10,772 nucleotides of DNA from contig PXAI01000053.1 in assembly GCA_003567135.1 (NCBI GenBank), forward strand, positions 1 to 10,772. Reading direction: 5' to 3'. Of this stretch, positions 7,228-10,772 are shown piece after piece. The translations under genes and the position numbers were made by a program. Within the stretch, counting starts at the first letter, position 1. Every line of letters starts with the position of its first letter. Source of the DNA: Balneolia bacterium. GTDB lineage: Bacteria > Bacteroidota > Rhodothermia > Balneolales > Cyclonatronaceae. Below the pieces are notes generated by a model. It was not told the DNA's origin and searched no databases. It saw only the letters and a list, made by a program, of their open reading frames with translations.

Positions 7228-10108
7228 TCAAAGAAGCTTTCGCGCTCTGCTTCAGTTCCTGTTTTAAATATCTGCCTGTATGGCTGCCTTCTGCTTCCGC
7301 AACTTTTTCCGGAGTGCCCTGGGCGATGATTTCGCCGCCGCCGCTGCCGCCTTCGGGGCCGAGGTCGATGATGTGATCGCAGGCTTTGATCAGGTCGAGA
7401 TTATGTTCGATTACGAGCACGGTATTGCCTTTATCAACGAGTTGCTGAATGACTTCCACGAGCATGCGCACGTCATCAAAATGGAGGCCGGTGGTGGGCT
7501 CATCCATCACGTAAAGCGTGTTGCCGGTGCCGATTTTTGAGAGCTCCCGGGCCAGCTTGATACGCTGTGCTTCGCCACCGCTGAGCGTCGTGCTGGACTG
7601 CCCGATCGTCAGGTAGCCGAGGCCGACCGCGTTCATGGTATCCAAAATGCGCTTAATGCGCGGGAATGCGTGGAAAAAGTCGGCGGCTTTTTCTATCGAC
7701 ATATTCAGCACATCAGAGATGTTTTTGCCCTGATAGTACACCTCAAGCGTTTCGCGGTTGTAGCGGCGTCCCTGGCAGGTTTCGCATTTCACGTAAACAT
7801 CCGGCAGGAAATTCATTTCGATTTTCTTCATACCGTCGCCGCCGCAGCTTTCGCAGCGACCGCCTTTTACGTTGAACGAAAAGCGTCCCTGATCGTAGCC
7901 GCGAATTTTTGCCTCAGGCAGTTCCGCGAAGAGGGAGCGAATGGCATCAAAAACTTTCGTGTAGGTTCCGGGATTCGACCGGGGCGTGCGGCCAATCGGG
8001 CTTTGATCGATGGAGATAATCTTATCCACTTCATCAATGCCCTTAATGGAATCATACGGAAGCGCCGCGGTTTTCGATTTATAAAAATGATTGGTCAGGA
8101 TCGGTACAAGCGTCTGGTTGATGAGCGAACTTTTTCCGCTTCCGCTCACGCCGGTTGCGCAGATAAACTTGCCAAGTGGCAGATTAAGATCTGTGCTTTT
8201 GAGATTGTGTCCGCGCGCGCCTTTCAGCGAAATCTTTTTTCCGTTGCCTTTGCGCCGCTCATCAGGAATTTCTATGGATTTTTTATAGGACATGTATGAT
8301 CCGGTCAGCGAATCATTGCCGATTTTCTCAGGAACTCCGGCAAACACAATTTTGCCGCCGTTAACGCCCGCGCCCGGACCCATATCCACCACAAAATTGG
8401 CGTTTTCAATCGTTTCGCGATCGTGTTCCACAACCAGAACGCTGTTGCCGAGATCGCGGAGCATCTTCAGTGAATTGATCAGCTTGATGTTATCGCGCTG
8501 ATGCAAACCGATGCTCGGCTCATCCAGAATGTAGAGCACGCCCACAAGCTGCGTTCCGATCTGCGTGGCCAGACGAATTCGCTGCGCTTCGCCGCCGCTG
8601 AGGGTCTGAGCTTCGCGATCCAGAGAGAGATAATCCAGCCCGACGTTCAGCAGGAAATCCAAACGGTCGCGGATTTCCTTTACGATCTGTGATCCGATCA
8701 GCCGCTGGCGGTCATTCAGCTCCAGCCTGTCGATTTGTCTGCGGAGGGTGCGGATATCCATCTTCACCAGATCGTGAATTTTCAGATCGCCAAGTTTATA
8801 GGATAACGCTTCTTTATTGAGTCGCCCGCCGCTGCAGGATGGGCAGACCACGCGATCCATATACGCTTTGGCTTTGTCGCGCTGTTTCGGGGATTTACTC
8901 TCCTCATACGCTTTGCGGATGACCTCCCGCATACCCTCAAACGCGTATTTGTAGGTCACATTCTTGCTGCCGAATTCGTAGGTGATATCAAACTTTTTTC
9001 CGTCGCTTCCATCCATGATGATGCGCATCAGTTCATCAGGGAATTTGGAAACCGGCGTATCAAAATCGACGTCAAAGCCGGATAAAACGGCTTCGAGCTG
9101 CTTGAATACAAATATGTTTCTGGGTTTACCGAGATAGCGGATCGCCTCTTCGCGGATGCTCAGCTTGTGATTCGGAATTACGAGATCGGGATCAACATCG
9201 TAGCTGTATCCGAGTCCGTCGCAGGTCGGGCAGGCCCCATAGGGCGAGTTAAACGAAAACAGATTTGGCGCCGGATCTTCATAGGCCAGTCCGCTTTCCT
9301 GATCAAAAAGTTTTTTCGAGAATAGCAGGTCGCGTCCGCCATCTTTTCCTTCCGGAATGTTCAGTATGACATTTCCGTCGGCCATCTCAAGCGCGGTCTG
9401 AACACTCTGCGCAATTCTCGAACGGCTGGATTCCGAAATCACAAACCGGTCGATGACGACATCAATATTATGCGTCTTATATCGGTCAACTTTCATCCCG
9501 GATTCCAGCTCAGCATACTCGCCGTTTACCCTGACCCGGATAAAGCCCTGCTTGAGCGTTTGTTCGAAAAGCTCGCGATAGTGCCCTTTACGGCCGCGAA
9601 CAACCGGAGCCAGGCAGTAAGCGCGCGTGCCTTCAGGTTGATTCAGAATGTGTTCAACCACCTGATCGGTAGTCTGCTTCTCCATTTTATTCCCCGTTTT
9701 GTAGGAATAGGGGATGGCGACCCGGGCGTAGAGCAGGCGAAGGTAATCGTAAATTTCGGTAACGGTTCCAACGGTGGAACGCGGATTCCGGTTTGTCGTT
9801 TTCTGATCAATCGAAATAACAGGAGAGAGGCCGTCGATAAAATCCACATCCGGCCGCTCCATCATGCCCAGAAACTGCCGCGCGTAGGCAGAAAGCGACT
9901 CCATGAACCGGCGCTGCCCCTCCGCATAAATCGTATCAAACGCCAGCGAAGATTTCCCGGAACCCGACAATCCCGTAACCACAACAAGCTGGTCTCTCGG
10001 AATATCAATATCAATTCCCTGAAGATTATGTTCCCGCGCGCCGCGGATGATGATCGAAGATTGCAAAATTTGCCGGTTGATGTTGAGATTAAGATTCTTA
10101 GCCAACAC
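7223..10108 (-). CDS. uvrA: excinuclease ABC subunit A
   Basis: A full-length UvrA of 961 residues (E. coli has 940), the ATP-dependent damage-recognition subunit of nucleotide excision repair, which loads UvrB. It shows the two ABC modules: Walker A GLSGSGKSS (46-54) and GVSGSGKSS (653-661), signatures LSGGEAQ (503-509 and 842-848), and Walker B acidic pairs D529-E530 and D869-E870. Zinc ligands are C293/C296 with C422/C425 in the first half and C752/C755 with C775/C778 in the second. The CPxCG pair that E. coli has about 24 residues before CPTCDGLG is absent; this region reads KLFDQESGLAYEDPAP. The start is GTG at 10108 (TTG follows at 10105), because an in-frame TAA lies at 10118-10120 and no ATG precedes the conserved SSIIIRGAREHNL block. 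No Shine-Dalgarno sequence is seen. The stop lies inside a repeat border, and direct copies of one element flank the gene. Confidence 0.97.
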   Translation of the reverse strand: MLAKNLNLNINRQILQSSIIIRGAREHNLQGIDIDIPRDQLVVVTGLSGSGKSSLAFDTIYAEGQRRFMESLSAYARQFLGMMERPDVDFIDGLSPVISIDQKTTNRNPRSTVGTVTEIYDYLRLLYARVAIPYSYKTGNKMEKQTTDQVVEHILNQPEGTRAYCLAPVVRGRKGHYRELFEQTLKQGFIRVRVNGEYAELESGMKVDRYKTHNIDVVIDRFVISESSRSRIAQSVQTALEMADGNVILNIPEGKDGGRDLLFSKKLFDQESGLAYEDPAPNLFSFNSPYGACPTCDGLGYSYDVDPDLVIPNHKLSIREEAIRYLGKPRNIFVFKQLEAVLSGFDVDFDTPVSKFPDELMRIIMDGSDGKKFDITYEFGSKNVTYKYAFEGMREVIRKAYEESKSPKQRDKAKAYMDRVVCPSCSGGRLNKEALSYKLGDLKIHDLVKMDIRTLRRQIDRLELNDRQRLIGSQIVKEIRDRLDFLLNVGLDYLSLDREAQTLSGGEAQRIRLATQIGTQLVGVLYILDEPSIGLHQRDNIKLINSLKMLRDLGNSVLVVEHDRETIENANFVVDMGPGAGVNGGKIVFAGVPEKIGNDSLTGSYMSYKKSIEIPDERRKGNGKKISLKGARGHNLKSTDLNLPLGKFICATGVSGSGKSSLINQTLVPILTNHFYKSKTAALPYDSIKGIDEVDKIISIDQSPIGRTPRSNPGTYTKVFDAIRSLFAELPEAKIRGYDQGRFSFNVKGGRCESCGGDGMKKIEMNFLPDVYVKCETCQGRRYNRETLEVYYQGKNISDVLNMSIEKAADFFHAFPRIKRILDTMNAVGLGYLTIGQSSTTLSGGEAQRIKLARELSKIGTGNTLYVMDEPTTGLHFDDVRMLVEVIQQLVDKGNTVLVIEHNLDLIKACDHIIDLGPEGGSGGGEIIAQGTPEKVAEAEGSHTGRYLKQELKQSAKASLN

Positions 10109-10128
10109 AGAAGATAATTAAACATTGG

Positions 10129-10136
10129 CAAACATA
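10129..10136 (-). promoter_or_regulatory. uvrA: candidate -7 box of uvrA
   Basis: On the minus strand TATGTTTG is an exact match to TAnnTTTG. It ends 20 bases before the GTG start, so the leader would be only about 15 bases, in keeping with the missing Shine-Dalgarno sequence. No TTG lies 19-21 bases upstream; that position is occupied by a near-perfect palindrome. Confidence 0.5.
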
Positions 10137-10143
10137 GTTCCGG

Positions 10144-10159
10144 AATTCTTCGAAGAGTT
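10144..10159. promoter_or_regulatory. palindrome upstream of uvrA, possible operator
   Basis: AATTCTTCGAAGAGTT is a 16-bp palindrome with one mismatched pair around the perfect core TCTTCGAAGA (10147-10156). It sits just upstream of the candidate -7 box of uvrA, where a repressor could block the promoter. It does not match the LexA boxes of E. coli or Bacillus that I know. It could also be part of the repeat border. Confidence 0.35.
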
Positions 10160-10160
10160 A

Positions 10161-10208
10161 CGGGTGAGGAAGAGTTGCGGGTTCCGGGTGAGGAAGAGTT
10201 ACGGGTTG
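10161..10208 (+). repeat. 24-bp unit in two tandem copies
   Basis: CGGGTGAGGAAGAGTT followed by GCGGGTTC (10161-10184) or ACGGGTTG (10185-10208). The unit mixes the DCGGGTT heptamer with a GAGGAAGAG insert. It forms the left flank of element copy B and continues as GCGGGTTTTCG. Confidence 0.9.
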
Positions 10209-10242
10209 CGGGTTTTCGCGGATTTTTGAATTCAAATATCAT

Positions 10243-10524
10243 CGCCCCAACGCTGTCATCCCGCAATCGGGTTCGAAGGTTGTTCAGGAACATATGGTTA
10301 TACGATATGCGGCGAGTTACTCGTCCCGACCCTTCGGGAGATCTTCCAGCGTGTTGATTGGACAGATGTTTTTGAGGTCAAAAATAGTCGCCTGAAATGG
10401 CATCAGCGCTTTTATGTGCCACCATCTTTAAGCGATCACCGCCCGAGCCAAAAATCACGCTGGAAGATCCCGTATAAATCCTCGCTATCGCGGAAGGATT
10501 TTACGGGATGACAGCCCTGGTGCG
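10243..10524 (+). repeat. structured inverted-end element, copy B
   Basis: This third copy has the same orientation as A1 and A2, with core ends TGTCATCCCG (10254-10263) and CGGGATGACA (10504-10513). It is more diverged than the other two are from each other. The inner stem is perfect here: GATCTTCCAGCGTG (10340-10353) with CACGCTGGAAGATC (10456-10469). About 27 extra bases, themselves two small hairpins, interrupt the left arm. ACCATCTTTAAGCGA (10421-10435) is identical in all three copies. Confidence 0.9.
10313..10339 (+). repeat. nested hairpin insertion in copy B
   Basis: Relative to A1 and A2, copy B has a net gain of 27 bases between TGCGG and ATCTTCC. The gain is made of CGAGTTACTCG (10313-10323) and CCCGACCCTTCGGG (10325-10338), both self-complementary hairpins. 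The exact junctions are ambiguous by a few G residues. Confidence 0.7.
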
Positions 10525-10543
10525 GAAGTTGGCGTATTCAGCG

Positions 10544-10592
10544 AACCCGCAACCCGCAACCCGCAACCCGCAACCCGAAACCCGAAACCCGA
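10544..10592 (-). repeat. degenerate heptamer array, seven units, inverted
   Basis: Four AACCCGC units are followed by three AACCCGA units without interruption. On the minus strand this is DCGGGTT, the same unit as at 6541-6582. Arrays on the left of an element read forward and those on the right read in reverse, so they flank the cores as loose inverted repeats. Confidence 0.95.
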
Positions 10593-10616
10593 AACAGTAC
10601 TTTCCCACCGATAGTC

Positions 10617-10633
10617 AATAATCCGTAATCAAT
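10617..10633 (-). repeat. 17-nt border repeat of locus B
   Basis: AATAATCCGTAATCAAT is identical to 7211-7227 at the other locus. Here it lies seven bases from the hairpin that follows the right-edge gene. Confidence 0.85.
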
Positions 10634-10639
10634 AATCAA

Positions 10640-10671
10640 TCAGAAAAACCCGCACCTGCAACTTTCTCTGA
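10640..10671 (-). terminator. hairpin after the right-edge gene, likely terminator
   Basis: On the minus strand TCAGAGAAA (10671-10663) pairs with TTTTTCTGA (10648-10640), a nine-bp stem with one G-T pair and a 14-base loop. It starts four bases after the TAA at 10677-10675. The T-rich part lies within the 3' arm rather than after it, so termination strength is uncertain. Confidence 0.45.
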
Positions 10672-10674
10672 CTT

Positions 10675-10772
10675 TTATTCAACGAATACGTTATTTTCAC
10701 TGTTTCCGATTAATTCTTCCATACTTAATGATTTCGTTCGCGCATGTCGCAGAGTAAAAGCAATACGCAGAT
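10675..10772 (-). CDS. C-terminal end of an unrecognised protein
   Basis: The minus strand is open from the right edge to a TAA at 10677-10675 and encodes 31 residues plus stop. The visible end is LRIAFTLRHARTKSLSMEE followed by LIGNSENNVFVE. The composition is that of a normal soluble protein with an acidic tail. Support comes from the hairpin just after the stop and from the same 17-nt border beyond it that also sits at the end of uvrA. The rest of the gene is outside the window and I do not recognise the family. A short plus-strand frame starting at ATG 10744 overlaps it and is the alternative. Confidence 0.5.
   Translation of the reverse strand, partial: LRIAFTLRHARTKSLSMEELIGNSENNVFVE

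Larger units (their letters stand above)
10109..10674. other. intergenic region upstream of uvrA, filled with repeats
   Basis: This 566-base gap contains the uvrA promoter area (10109-10160), a duplicated 24-bp unit (10161-10208), element copy B (10243-10524), an inverted heptamer array (10544-10592), the 17-nt border (10617-10633) and a hairpin (10640-10671). No credible gene lies in it on either strand. Confidence 0.8.

Noticed and set aside
6616..10524. uvrA as cargo of a composite transposon
   Set aside because: There is no transposase, the flanking elements are in direct orientation, no target duplication can be seen, and uvrA is a normal chromosomal gene.
6541..10592. CRISPR array
   Set aside because: The repeats are contiguous heptamers or long elements. 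There are no regular unique spacers and no cas genes.
10744..10772. Plus-strand start ATG TCG CAG AGT running off the right edge
   Set aside because: Only nine codons are visible, with no ribosome binding site. The overlapping minus frame is longer, ends in a stop and is followed by a hairpin. It remains the alternative to the right-edge gene.

Overview
The window looks like chromosome of a member of the Bacteroidota/Rhodothermota/Balneolota group. The evidence is a DUF58 gene followed by a Bat-operon-type membrane protein, weak or absent Shine-Dalgarno sequences at most starts, and a sequence of the form TAnnTTTG (the -7 box of that group) just upstream of uvrA. No plasmid, phage or transposase gene is visible. 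The placement rests on gene content and signals read by eye, not on a search.

Layout. Positions 1-1705 hold two minus-strand genes overlapping by one base: a DUF58 protein and a signal-peptide/one-TM protein that runs off the left edge. They look like the head of a Bat-type operon. A 160-base divergent gap separates them from alanine dehydrogenase (ald, 1866-2990, plus), which ends in a strong intrinsic terminator. Next, on the plus strand, is a secreted tricorn-type S41 protease of 1065 residues (3282-6479). It converges on uvrA (7223-10108, minus), a full-length excinuclease ABC subunit A. At the right edge (10675-10772, minus) is the last part of an unrecognised gene with a hairpin behind its stop.

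The unusual content is in the two gaps around uvrA (6480-7222 and 10109-10674). They carry three copies, all in one orientation, of a non-coding element whose core is 229-260 bp, bounded by the inverted ends TGTCATCCCG / CGGGATGACA. Two copies lie in tandem 3' of uvrA and one lies 5' of it. The core carries the hexamer ATCCCG/CGGGAT four times in alternating orientation, so two mutually exclusive folds are possible. A long inner stem is kept in all copies, with one G-U to G-C exchange. Around the cores are degenerate heptamer arrays, DCGGGTT on the left and its complement on the right, and a 17-nt border sequence identical at both loci. That border overlaps the uvrA stop codon at one locus and lies just past the terminator-like hairpin of the right-edge gene at the other. 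This is the best candidate for something undescribed: a MITE-like or structured-RNA repeat family that sits at gene 3' ends.

The protein-coding genes are ordinary housekeeping or accessory functions (amino-acid catabolism, envelope-associated Bat complex, periplasmic proteolysis, DNA repair) and do not form one pathway.
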